A stretch of DNA of 17,983 nt from Alphaproteobacteria bacterium UBA998 (GTDB lineage: Bacteria > Pseudomonadota > Alphaproteobacteria > Rickettsiales > UBA998), in NCBI GenBank assembly GCA_002291925.1, contig DBAY01000060.1:1-17983 (forward strand). The letters run 5' to 3'. The position numbers and the translations under genes were made by a program. Below, in pieces: positions 6,473 through 12,934 of the stretch. Under the pieces are notes generated by a model that saw only the letters and a program-made list of their open reading frames with translations, was not told where the DNA came from and did no database searches. Numbering within the stretch: position 1 is the first letter of the stretch; each line of letters opens with the position of its first letter.

Positions 6473-7399
6473 ATGGCCATTTCCAGCGACATGCTCATTG
6501 AACGCTCGCGCATGAAGCGGCAGATTTCCTTTTGGCGTCTGGCGGCCATCGGCGCCGTGGTGTTCTTCCTCGTCATCATGATCGAGAAGCCGGACGCCGT
6601 GTCGGTCAACAAATCCTACATCGCCCGCGTGGACATCGAAGGCATTATCTCCGACGACATGCCGGAAATGAAGATGCTCAAGGACCTTGAGAAAAACGAT
6701 CATATCCCGGCGGTCGTGCTCTTCCTCAACACCCCCGGCGGCACCGCGGTGGGCGGCGAGGAGCTGTACAAGCGGATCAACGAACTGAAGAAGAAAAAGC
6801 CGGTGGTGGCGGTCATGCGCTCGCTCTGCGCATCGGCGGGCACCATGACGGCGGTCGCTGCGGATCGCATCTTCGCCAGCCAAGGTACCATCACCGGCTC
6901 CATCGGCGTCATCTTCCAGTCGGCGGATGTGACGGGCCTCGCGGACAAGGTCGGCATCGAGCCGGTCATTATCAAGTCCGGCCCGCTGAAAGGCTCGCCG
7001 AGCCCGTTCGAGAAAACCACGCCGGAGGGCCGCGCCGTCGTGCAGACGCTGGTCAATGATTTCCACCGCGTCTTTGTGCAGATGGTGGCGGATGCGCGCA
7101 GACTGCCGGTGGAGGATGTCGCCCGCTTCTCGGATGGCCGCATCCTCAGCGCCCAGCAGGCGCTGGACGTAAAACTCATCGACGCCATCGGCGGACAGGA
7201 TGAGGCCGTCGCATGGCTGCAGAAGGAAAAAGGCGTCGACAACACGCTCGAGGTGCGCAAGGTCGAGCCGCCGAAGGAGCGCAAGGGTGTGCTGGAGCGG
7301 CTGGGCAGCATGGCGGGACTTTCCGTGCCTGCCTCACTTAACGCCTTGAAGCTTGACGGATTACTTCTGATCTGGCAACCTGCGCTCCTCGAAGAATGA
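6473..7399 (+). CDS. sppA: Signal peptide peptidase SppA (S49 family)
   Basis: The 308-aa protein is a membrane-anchored serine protease that degrades cleaved signal peptides. One N-terminal transmembrane helix is visible (about residues 21-37, LAAIGAVVFFLVIM) after a short basic cytoplasmic segment. The peptidase domain carries NTPGGTAVGGEELY, the nucleophile in SLCASAGTM (Ser121), TGSIGVIFQ and the general-base lysine in KSGPLKGS (Lys173). The Ser-Lys spacing of 52 equals that of Bacillus SppA, supporting a working Ser/Lys dyad. It is a short, single-domain form. ATG 6473 is preferred over an upstream start at 6428, because AAGGAG (6462-6467) lies 5 bases before it. Its transcription should be independent of rpsA because of the terminator between them. 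ihfB follows after 45 bases. Confidence 0.95.
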   Translation: MAISSDMLIERSRMKRQISFWRLAAIGAVVFFLVIMIEKPDAVSVNKSYIARVDIEGIISDDMPEMKMLKDLEKNDHIPAVVLFLNTPGGTAVGGEELYKRINELKKKKPVVAVMRSLCASAGTMTAVAADRIFASQGTITGSIGVIFQSADVTGLADKVGIEPVIIKSGPLKGSPSPFEKTTPEGRAVVQTLVNDFHRVFVQMVADARRLPVEDVARFSDGRILSAQQALDVKLIDAIGGQDEAVAWLQKEKGVDNTLEVRKVEPPKERKGVLERLGSMAGLSVPASLNALKLDGLLLIWQPALLEE

Positions 7400-7444
7400 C
7401 CTTCACCCAACTGATAAAACATAAGAAAAAACAACATTATTCCC

Positions 7445-7723
7445 ATGACCAAATCCCAACTCATTGCCCGTCTCTCCAAGCGCTTCCCGCATCTGCTGCA
7501 GCGTGACATCGAAAGCCTGGTGAACACGGTGTTCGGCGACATCGCAAACGGCCTCGTCACCGGCAAGCGTATCGAGCTGCGCGGCTTCGGCGCCTTCTCC
7601 ATCCGCAAGCGCGATCCGCGCGTGGCACGTAACCCCAAGAACGGCGCGTCCGTGACCGTGGGCCCGCGCTACGCCGTGTATTTCCGCGCCGGCAAGCAGC
7701 TTCGCGAGCGCATCAACCACTAG
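7445..7723 (+). CDS. ihfB: Integration host factor subunit beta
   Basis: The 92-aa HU/IHF-family protein, paired with the alpha subunit (encoded elsewhere), bends DNA sharply at specific sites for recombination, replication and transcription. Family features are the N-terminal helices (MTKSQLIARLSKRFPHLLQRDIESLVNTVF in outline), the core RGFGAFSIRKRDPRVARNP with the proline at the tip of the DNA-intercalating arm, and a C-terminal helix ending in RERINH. The start MTKSQLI is typical of IhfB. The upstream bases are AT-rich without a clear Shine-Dalgarno. It lies between sppA and a LapA-domain gene, matching the common rpsA-(sppA)-ihfB-lapA-trpF order. Confidence 0.95.
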   Translation: MTKSQLIARLSKRFPHLLQRDIESLVNTVFGDIANGLVTGKRIELRGFGAFSIRKRDPRVARNPKNGASVTVGPRYAVYFRAGKQLRERINH

Positions 7724-7741
7724 GCGTCCGGGGCCCGCTGA

Positions 7742-8125
7742 ATGCGTTTTCTCGGGCTCGTTTTCCGTTACGTCGTATTGCTGCTGCTGTGCGCGGTGAC
7801 GGTTTCGTTCGTGCTGTCGAACGATCAGGCGATCGCGCTGCAATTATTCCCGCTGCCTTATGAAATGACGCTGCCGCTTTACGCGCTGGCGGCATTCACC
7901 CTGTTGTTGGGCTTGCTGCTGGGGCTGGCCATCGGCGGGCTGCACAGCACGGGCAAGCTGCTCCGCCTGCGCCGTGACCTGCGCGAAAAAACGCAGCATG
8001 TGAACGCCATGCAGCAGCAGATTACCGCGCTGGAATTGGAGCGCACCGCGCGTGCCTACTATCCCGCCGAGCGCACGACCCCGCCCTCCGCCTTCCTCCC
8101 CGCCGAGGCCGTGACGCCGCGATGA
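7742..8125 (+). CDS. LapA-domain (DUF1049) inner-membrane protein
   Basis: The 127-aa membrane protein resembles LapA (YciS), which with LapB/YciM tunes LpxC turnover and so lipopolysaccharide synthesis in E. coli. There are two transmembrane helices (about residues 7-27 and 42-66; the second reads LYALAAFTLLLGLLLGLAIG). The family pattern SNDQAIALQLFPLPYE lies between them, and a charged helical, possibly coiled-coil tail (about 70-105) follows. The C-terminus is Pro/Ala-rich. It starts 18 bases after ihfB, and its stop overlaps the trpF start by four bases (ATGA, 8122-8125), so the two are probably translationally coupled. The family is clear; a LapA role in this organism is inferred. Confidence 0.85.
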   Translation: MRFLGLVFRYVVLLLLCAVTVSFVLSNDQAIALQLFPLPYEMTLPLYALAAFTLLLGLLLGLAIGGLHSTGKLLRLRRDLREKTQHVNAMQQQITALELERTARAYYPAERTTPPSAFLPAEAVTPR

Positions 8126-8760
8126 CGCGCCACGTCAAGCTCTGCGGGCTTCGCCGTCCCGAGGATGTGGAAGCCGCGCTGAAAGCGGGCGCGGATGATC
8201 TTGGCTTCATTTTCTATCCGGGCAGCAAACGCAATGTGCCGTTAGAGGACGCATCCCTCCTGCGCGCGCTGGTGCCGTCGCAACGCCGCGCCATCGCGGT
8301 GGTTGTCGATGCGGACGATGCCACGCTGGACGCTATTGCTACGCGTTTTCAGCCAGACGCATTCCAGCTGCATGGCGAGGAGTCGCCGGAGCGCGTGCGC
8401 GAGGTGAAGGAACGCACCGGCCGTCCGGTCATCAAGGCCATCGCGGTGCGCACCCGCGCCGATATCGACGCCGCCCGCGCCTATGAACAGGTCGCCGACG
8501 CGCTGCTGTTCGACACCAAGGCCAGCGACGGTACCTCCGGCGGCACAGGCCAGAGCTTCGACTGGCACCTGATGCAGGGCTTCGATTCCACCCTGCCCTG
8601 GTACCTCTCCGGCGGCCTCGGCCCCGACAATGTGGCGGAGGCCATCCGCATCAGCGGCACGAAGCGGGTGGACGCCTCCTCCCGGCTTGAAACCGCGCCC
8701 GGCGAGAAAGACCACGCCCTCCTCGCCGCCTTCGTCGCCGCCGCGAAGGGGGGATATTAA
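8122..8760 (+). CDS. trpF: Phosphoribosylanthranilate isomerase
   Basis: The 212-aa TIM-barrel enzyme performs the Amadori rearrangement of phosphoribosylanthranilate to CdRP, the third step of tryptophan synthesis. The catalytic cysteine lies in VKLCGL (Cys8) and the catalytic aspartate in LLFDTKAS (Asp131). Other family blocks are GFIFYPGSKRNV, FQLHGEESPERV and the phosphate-binding LSGGLGPDNVAEAI with VDASSRLE near the end. Length is normal. The start ATG overlaps the LapA-domain stop (ATGA). In most alphaproteobacteria trpB follows at once; here a repeat of about 105 bases is inserted between them. Confidence 0.96.
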   Translation: MTRHVKLCGLRRPEDVEAALKAGADDLGFIFYPGSKRNVPLEDASLLRALVPSQRRAIAVVVDADDATLDAIATRFQPDAFQLHGEESPERVREVKERTGRPVIKAIAVRTRADIDAARAYEQVADALLFDTKASDGTSGGTGQSFDWHLMQGFDSTLPWYLSGGLGPDNVAEAIRISGTKRVDASSRLETAPGEKDHALLAAFVAAAKGGY

Positions 8761-8769
8761 GTGCAGATC

Positions 8770-8875
8770 GTCATTGCCCGAATTTGCGCAGCAAATTATA
8801 GGGCAACCCAGAAATGACTCTGTTACAAGCTCTGGATTCCCCTATCGTTTCGCTGCGCGAAACCCGGTGAGTGAC
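8770..8875. repeat. Two-unit inverted repeat between trpF and trpB
   Basis: The ends read GTCATTG...GAGTGAC. Two inverted units share one plan: GTCA, C/G-rich spacer, a 7-bp stem with a GCA loop, TAGGG and CCAG. The stems differ but each stays perfectly paired: AATTTGC/GCAAATT (8781-8787 with 8791-8797) and GTTTCGC/GCGAAAC (8847-8853 with 8857-8863). The trpB Shine-Dalgarno starts directly after it. No other gene is seen in this gap. Confidence 0.8.
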
Positions 8876-8891
8876 AAGAAGGAATAGATTG

Positions 8892-10103
8892 ATGCCCGCA
8901 GCACTGCGCCATAACCAGCTTCCTGATGATCGCGGCCATTTCGGGCCGTTTGGCGGGCGCTATGTCGCGGAGACGCTGATGCCGCTCATCCTCGAGGTAG
9001 AGCAGGCCTACCGTGCCGCGCAGGCCGACCCGACATTTCAGCAGGAACTCGATTATTACCTCACCCATTATGTCGGCCGCCCGAGCCCGCTTTATTTCGC
9101 CAAGCGCCTGACGGAAGAACTCGGCGGCGCGAAAATCTACTTCAAGCGCGACGAGCTGAACCACACCGGCGCGCACAAGATCAATTCCTGCCTCGGCCAG
9201 ATCCTGCTTGCCCGCCGCATGGGCCGCACGCGCATCATCGCCGAGACCGGAGCGGGCCAGCATGGCGTCGCCACCGCCACGGTATGTGCGCTGTTCAACC
9301 TGCCCTGCACCGTCTACATGGGCGCCACCGACGTCGCCCGCCAGCAGCCGAACGTCTTCCGCATGAAGCTGCTCGGCGCGGAGGTGAAGGCTGTGGACGC
9401 CGGCAACGGCACCCTCAAGGACGCCATGAACGAAGCCATGCGCGATTGGGTGACCAACATCGACGACACCTATTACCTGATCGGCACCGCCGCCGGGCCG
9501 CACCCCTTCCCGGAAATGGTGCGCGATTTCCAGTCCGTCATCGGTCGTGAAGTCCGCACGCAGATGATGGAGGCCGAAGGCCGCCTGCCCGATTCGTTGG
9601 TCGCCTGCATCGGCGGCGGCTCCAACGCCATCGGCCTGTTCCATCCGTTCTTGGAAGATAGCGCGGTGGCGATGACCGCCGTGGAAGCCGCGGGCAAGGG
9701 TGTCGAGACGGAGGAGCACGCCGCCTCCATCGCCAAGGGCCGCCCCGGCGTGCTGCATGGCGCGATGAGCTATTTGCTGCAGGACGCCGACGGGCAGATC
9801 ACCGAAACGCACTCGATTTCGGCAGGCCTGGATTACCCCGGTATCGGGCCGGAACATGCATGGCTGCATCAATCGGGCCGAGTGAATTACGTATCGATCC
9901 GCGATGACGAAGCACTGGCAGCGTTCCAGAAACTGGCGCGTACCGAGGGCATCCTGCCCGCGCTGGAGCCAAGCCACGCGCTGGCCCACGTGCTGAAAGC
10001 CGCGCCCAGCCTGCCAAAGGATCACCTGATGGTGATGAATCTCTGTGGCCGGGGTGACAAGGACATCTTCACCGTCGCCGCAGCATTGGGAGTGGCGATA
10101 TGA
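8892..10103 (+). CDS. trpB: Tryptophan synthase beta chain
   Basis: The 403-aa PLP enzyme condenses indole, channelled from TrpA, with serine to give tryptophan. Clear features are HFGPFGGRYVAETLMPL at the N-terminus, KRDELNHTGAHKIN with the PLP lysine (Lys96), AETGAGQHG with the catalytic glutamate, the phosphate-binding GGGSNAIGLFHPF, GLDYPGIGPEH and the closing LCGRGDKDIFTVA. Length is standard. I chose ATG 8892 over an in-frame GTG at 8871, because AAGAAGGA (8876-8883) lies 8 bases before it. Neighbours are trpF upstream and trpA downstream, each separated by structured repeats, so stoichiometric coupling of trpB and trpA by stop-start overlap is absent here. Confidence 0.98.
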   Translation: MPAALRHNQLPDDRGHFGPFGGRYVAETLMPLILEVEQAYRAAQADPTFQQELDYYLTHYVGRPSPLYFAKRLTEELGGAKIYFKRDELNHTGAHKINSCLGQILLARRMGRTRIIAETGAGQHGVATATVCALFNLPCTVYMGATDVARQQPNVFRMKLLGAEVKAVDAGNGTLKDAMNEAMRDWVTNIDDTYYLIGTAAGPHPFPEMVRDFQSVIGREVRTQMMEAEGRLPDSLVACIGGGSNAIGLFHPFLEDSAVAMTAVEAAGKGVETEEHAASIAKGRPGVLHGAMSYLLQDADGQITETHSISAGLDYPGIGPEHAWLHQSGRVNYVSIRDDEALAAFQKLARTEGILPALEPSHALAHVLKAAPSLPKDHLMVMNLCGRGDKDIFTVAAALGVAI

Positions 10104-10104
10104 C

Positions 10105-10131
10105 AGGTTTCAGGTTTCAGGTTTCAGGTTT
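10105..10131 (+). repeat. AGGTTTC tandem heptamer, about 3.9 copies
   Basis: Three exact AGGTTTC units plus AGGTTT begin two bases after the trpB stop. They are similar to the degenerate run at 4331-4360 on the other strand. Confidence 0.85.
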
Positions 10132-10184
10132 TAGCCGCGCTTCTGCAAAGGCGATGGCAAAAACTCCCCTAGCTTTCTCCTCAT

Positions 10185-10312
10185 GCTCCCCCCTTGCGGG
10201 GGAGCCAAATCCTGCCATGCAGGATTTGGTGGGGGGAAAACATTGCTGGCGTCGGAATCGCCCCCCCCACCAAAACCGCTCTGCGGTTTTGACTCACCCG
10301 CAGGGGGGGAGT
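10185..10312. repeat. Two-unit C/G-rich inverted repeat between trpB and trpA
   Basis: The left unit (10185-10236) has GCTCCCCC/GGGGGAGC (10185-10192 with 10198-10205), then an 11-bp stem CCAAATCCTGC/GCAGGATTTGG (10205-10215 with 10219-10229), then TGGGGGG. The right unit (about 10261-10312), read on the other strand, has the same order with a different 9-bp stem, CAAAACCGC/GCGGTTTTG (10271-10279 with 10283-10291). The centre is a 20-odd-base unrelated spacer. This resembles a REPIN, two REP units in inverted orientation. Its G-rich end leads directly into the trpA ribosome binding site. Confidence 0.8.
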
Positions 10313-10325
10313 GGAGGATTCAGCC

Positions 10326-11132
10326 ATGTCTGAACGCCTGCGCGCCACCTTTGACAGCCTGCACGCCAAGGGCCGCACGGCGCTGATTCCGTTCATCATG
10401 GCGGGTGATCCGTCAGCGGAAGCCACGGCGGCCATCCTTGACGCCCTCCCCGCTGCGGGCGCGGACATCATCGAGCTGGGCATCCCCTTCTCCGACCCCA
10501 TGGCCGACGGACCGGCCATCCAGGCGGCGGGGCAGCGGGCGCTGGCAGGCGGCATGACGTTGCGCGGCGTCCTCTCGCTGGCGCAAAGCTTCCGCAAGAA
10601 GCATCCCGAAGTGCCGCTGGTGCTAATGGGTTACTACAATCCCATCCTGCAGATGGGCCTCGATGTCTTTGCCGAGAACGCGCATCTCTCCGGCGTGGAC
10701 GGCGTCATCGTCGTCGACCTGCCGCCGGAGGAGCAGGAGGAGCTGCACGCCCTACTGCAAGCGAAACATATCAGCTTTATCCGCCTCATCGCCCCCACCA
10801 CGGGCGAGGCGCGGCTGCAGCGCCTGCTGGAGGATGCGGACGGGTTTGTCTACACCATTGCCGTGAAAGGCATTACGGGCGCCGGTTCCTCCACCGCGCA
10901 GGCACTGGAATCCCGCATTGCGCAGATTCGCGTTCACACGCGCCTGCCCGTTGTCGCGGGCTTCGGCATCAAGACGCCCGAACAGGCCGCCGCGCTGAAA
11001 GGCATTGCCGACGGCGTCGTCATCGGCTCGGCGCTGGTGGATACGGTGCATGCACGCGGCGCTGCTTCACCGGAGGAAGCCGCCGAAATAGCGGGGCTGT
11101 TTATGCAGGGAATAGCGGTAGCACTGAAGTAA
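10326..11132 (+). CDS. trpA: Tryptophan synthase alpha chain
   Basis: The 268-aa TIM-barrel subunit cleaves indole-3-glycerol phosphate and passes indole through a tunnel to TrpB. The catalytic pair lies in the block IELGIPFSDPMADGP (Glu50 and Asp61). Other motifs are IPFIMAGDP, MGYYNPILQMG, DGVIVVDLPPEE, YTIAVKGITGAGS with the flexible phosphate loop, and VVAGFGIKTPEQA. Length is normal. ATG 10326 is preferred over the upstream in-frame GTG 10311, because GGAGGA (10313-10318) lies 7 bases before it. It is the last plus-strand gene of the cluster. In many alphaproteobacteria accD and folC follow; here they do not. Confidence 0.97.
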   Translation: MSERLRATFDSLHAKGRTALIPFIMAGDPSAEATAAILDALPAAGADIIELGIPFSDPMADGPAIQAAGQRALAGGMTLRGVLSLAQSFRKKHPEVPLVLMGYYNPILQMGLDVFAENAHLSGVDGVIVVDLPPEEQEELHALLQAKHISFIRLIAPTTGEARLQRLLEDADGFVYTIAVKGITGAGSSTAQALESRIAQIRVHTRLPVVAGFGIKTPEQAAALKGIADGVVIGSALVDTVHARGAASPEEAAEIAGLFMQGIAVALK

Positions 11133-11153
11133 CGGCACCTCGTTTTTACTCTT

Positions 11154-11253
11154 CGTCATTCCGAACCGCAGGTGAGGAATCTTTATACAGGCCGCTTACC
11201 CGAGAGTATCCCTGTAGAAAGATTCCTCCTCCCGTTGGTCGTTCGGAATGACG
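11154..11253. repeat. Palindromic repeat with 13-bp inverted ends (copy 2)
   Basis: CGTCATTCCGAAC (11154-11166) is the exact inverse of 11241-11253. It is the second copy of the element at 4226-4321, with the same arms and a different centre. It lies between convergent trpA and the minus-strand gene ending at 11301. No classical terminator was seen here. Confidence 0.85.
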
Positions 11254-11268
11254 GGCAAGTTTTTCTAC

Positions 11269-11296
11269 TGTCATTCCAGCGAACGCTGGAATGACA
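11269..11296. repeat. Perfect 13-bp hairpin, short relative of the 6282 repeat
   Basis: TGTCATTCCAGCG (11269-11281) pairs with 11284-11296 across only two bases (AA). The outer bases equal the ends of the 28-bp arms at 6282-6349, as if the middle had been lost. It lies five bases before the end of the 64-aa gene. Confidence 0.85.
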
Positions 11297-11300
11297 CAGA

Positions 11301-11495
11301 CTAGCCGCCCTTCTTGTCCATCACATATTGCAGCTTTTTCACCGCCTGCCGCTTGAGGTATTCCTGCGGCATGGACGGATCGCCGACGATGGTAGCCTCG
11401 ATGCCGGTATATTCATCGATGGCAGTGACGCGCAGATGGCGGCCGATGGTGAAGAATTCCACGATGACGCCGGAAGGATTGAAGCGGGTGGGCAT
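11301..11495 (-). CDS. Conserved small protein, possibly DUF6898 family
   Basis: 64-aa soluble protein of unknown function. The sequence (for example VIVEFFTIGRHLRVTAIDEY, then GIEATIVGDP and a C-terminal helix YLKRQAVKKLQYVM) resembles short alphaproteobacterial proteins with a beta-rich core and a basic C-terminal helix. I recall this type as DUF6898, but cannot confirm it. The start ATG 11495 has GGGGGAGGGG about 9 bases upstream, and this purine run belongs to the adjacent repeat. It is the last gene of the minus-strand run after aroK, aroB and the CorC-type gene, separated from the latter by the repeat. Coding is supported by natural amino-acid composition and by the frame ending neatly between repeats. 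Confidence 0.65.
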   Translation of the reverse strand: MPTRFNPSGVIVEFFTIGRHLRVTAIDEYTGIEATIVGDPSMPQEYLKRQAVKKLQYVMDKKGG

Positions 11496-11503
11496 GACGT
11501 TTT

Positions 11504-11622
11504 ACCCCTCCCCCAGTAGGGCGGGGTCGACGCGTACAAGCGTCGACGGGAGGGGGGCGGAAGCGGAGTCAGAGGTATTCTCACGCCCCCACCCCATCCC
11601 TCCCCCTACTGGGGAGGGGGTT
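11504..11622. repeat. C/G-rich two-unit inverted repeat
   Basis: The left part has CCCCTCCCCC, AGTA, GGGCGGGG (from about 11505), followed by an inserted perfect hairpin GTCGACGC/GCGTCGAC (11526-11533 with 11540-11547) and GGGAGGGGGGCGGAAGCGGA. The right part (about 11583-11622), read on the other strand, has the same C-rich, AGTA, G-rich hairpin but lacks the inner hairpin. The block GGGAGGGGGGCGGAAGCGGA returns at 17950. The repeat lies between the CorC-type gene and the 64-aa gene. Confidence 0.8.
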
Positions 11623-11635
11623 TGTACAATCGCCC

Positions 11636-12934
11636 TCACGCCTCCGCCTCCTCCGGTTGTTTGCAGATGCGCAGGGAGAGAATCTGGTTGGCGCGTTTTT
11701 CCTCGATGTAGAAGCGGTAGCCGAAGAAGGAGAATTCCGCGCCCTGCTCCGGGATGGCGCGGGCGGCGTGGATGATGAGGCCGCCGACCGTCGAGGCGTC
11801 CTCATCGGGCAGGTTCCAGTCGAGGTGGCGGTTGAGGTCGCGCAGGCTGGTGGTGCCGGTGACACGGTACGTGCCGCCCCCCAGCGAAATCACCTCCTGC
11901 CCGACCACGCGGTCATGCTCATCGTCAATCTCGCCGACGATTTCCTCGATGATGTCTTCCAGCGTAAGAATGCCCATCAGTACGCCGTATTCATCCACCA
12001 CCACCGCGAAATGGCGACGGCGCAGGCGGAAGGCAATCAGCTGCTCGCGCAGGGTCGTGTTCTCGGGGATGAACCATGGCTTGGTCAGTAGCCGCTCGAT
12101 CATGTCATGCGTCACGGCGGCCCGCCCGCGCTCGCCGATGACGCGCAGCAAGTCCTTCACATGCAGCACGCCCACCACGTTGTCGGGATTGTCCTTCCAG
12201 AACGGCAGGCGGCTGTGGGTGGAGCGCACCACGCGGCGGATGATGTCCTCCACCGGCTGCGAGAAATCGATCATCTCGATATGCTTGCGGTGAATCATCA
12301 CGTCGCTGACATCCAGATCGCCGAGGTCGAGGATGCTGCCGAGCATGTCGCGCTCATGCTTCACCACCTCGCCCTCGCGGTGGTGCAACTCGATAGTGCC
12401 GCGGATGACGTCGGCGGCGTCCACTTGTTCGGCTCCCTCCTGATGCAGCCCCAGCACTCGCAGCAGGCCGCGAATCACCCACTGCACCGCGCGCGTGAAC
12501 GGGCTGAGCAGGCGGATGGCAATATCAATCGGCCCGGCCACATAGAGCGCCACCGTCTCGGCGTGGCGGAGCGCAATGGTTTTGGGCAGGATTTCCGAGA
12601 AGATGATGATGATGAGCGCGATGATGAAGGTGCCAATCGCCAGCGCGATGGAATCATCCTGCCCGAACAGCTCGATGGTCACCGCCGTGGTAAGGGCGGC
12701 GGCGATGGTGTTCACCAGGTTGTTGGCGAGCAGGATGGTGGAGATCATCTCGTCCTTGCGGTCGCGCAGGGCCTCCACCTGCTTCGCGCGCTTGTTCCCC
12801 TCCTGCACCAGCTTGAAAATGCGCGCGCGGGAGAGTGCGGTGAGCGCCGTTTCCGAGCCGGAAAAAAAGAATGAGATAAACAACAGCGCCACGATGACGA
12901 CCACTTCAGCCAGCCAGACGGATTCCGGGCTCAT
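11636..12934 (-). CDS. CorC/HlyC-type CNNM-CBS magnesium transporter
   Basis: 432-aa inner-membrane protein of the CNNM/CorC family, whose members export Mg2+ and are often mislabelled hemolysins. The N-terminal CNNM (DUF21) domain has about four hydrophobic segments (roughly residues 8-27, 64-85, 95-116 and 125-145). It carries the conserved SGSETALTALSRAR (25-38) and FSEILPKTIAL motifs that line the ion site. A CBS pair follows (about 208-345; DVMIHRKHIEMID, VGVLHVKDLL, VVVDEYGVLMGILTLEDI), which binds ATP in relatives. A CorC_HlyC domain comes last (about 350-425). Its start overlaps the aroB stop by four bases (ATGA, 12931-12934), so it is translated with aroB. Pairing with aroB is common in alphaproteobacteria. 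Ion specificity is inferred. Confidence 0.92.
   Translation of the reverse strand: MSPESVWLAEVVVIVALLFISFFFSGSETALTALSRARIFKLVQEGNKRAKQVEALRDRKDEMISTILLANNLVNTIAAALTTAVTIELFGQDDSIALAIGTFIIALIIIIFSEILPKTIALRHAETVALYVAGPIDIAIRLLSPFTRAVQWVIRGLLRVLGLHQEGAEQVDAADVIRGTIELHHREGEVVKHERDMLGSILDLGDLDVSDVMIHRKHIEMIDFSQPVEDIIRRVVRSTHSRLPFWKDNPDNVVGVLHVKDLLRVIGERGRAAVTHDMIERLLTKPWFIPENTTLREQLIAFRLRRRHFAVVVDEYGVLMGILTLEDIIEEIVGEIDDEHDRVVGQEVISLGGGTYRVTGTTSLRDLNRHLDWNLPDEDASTVGGLIIHAARAIPEQGAEFSFFGYRFYIEEKRANQILSLRICKQPEEAEA

Noticed and set aside
8761..8891. Tryptophan attenuator before trpB
   Set aside because: There is no leader peptide with Trp codons and no T-tract; the structure is explained by an inverted repeat pair.
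8823..10025. 400-aa minus-strand frame opposite trpB
   Set aside because: Antisense shadow of a clearly conserved trpB; its sequence is His/Gly/Ala-rich without any known motif.
10100..10333. 77-aa frame across the trpB-trpA gap
   Set aside because: It begins in the heptamer repeat and translates hairpin repeats; no coding character.
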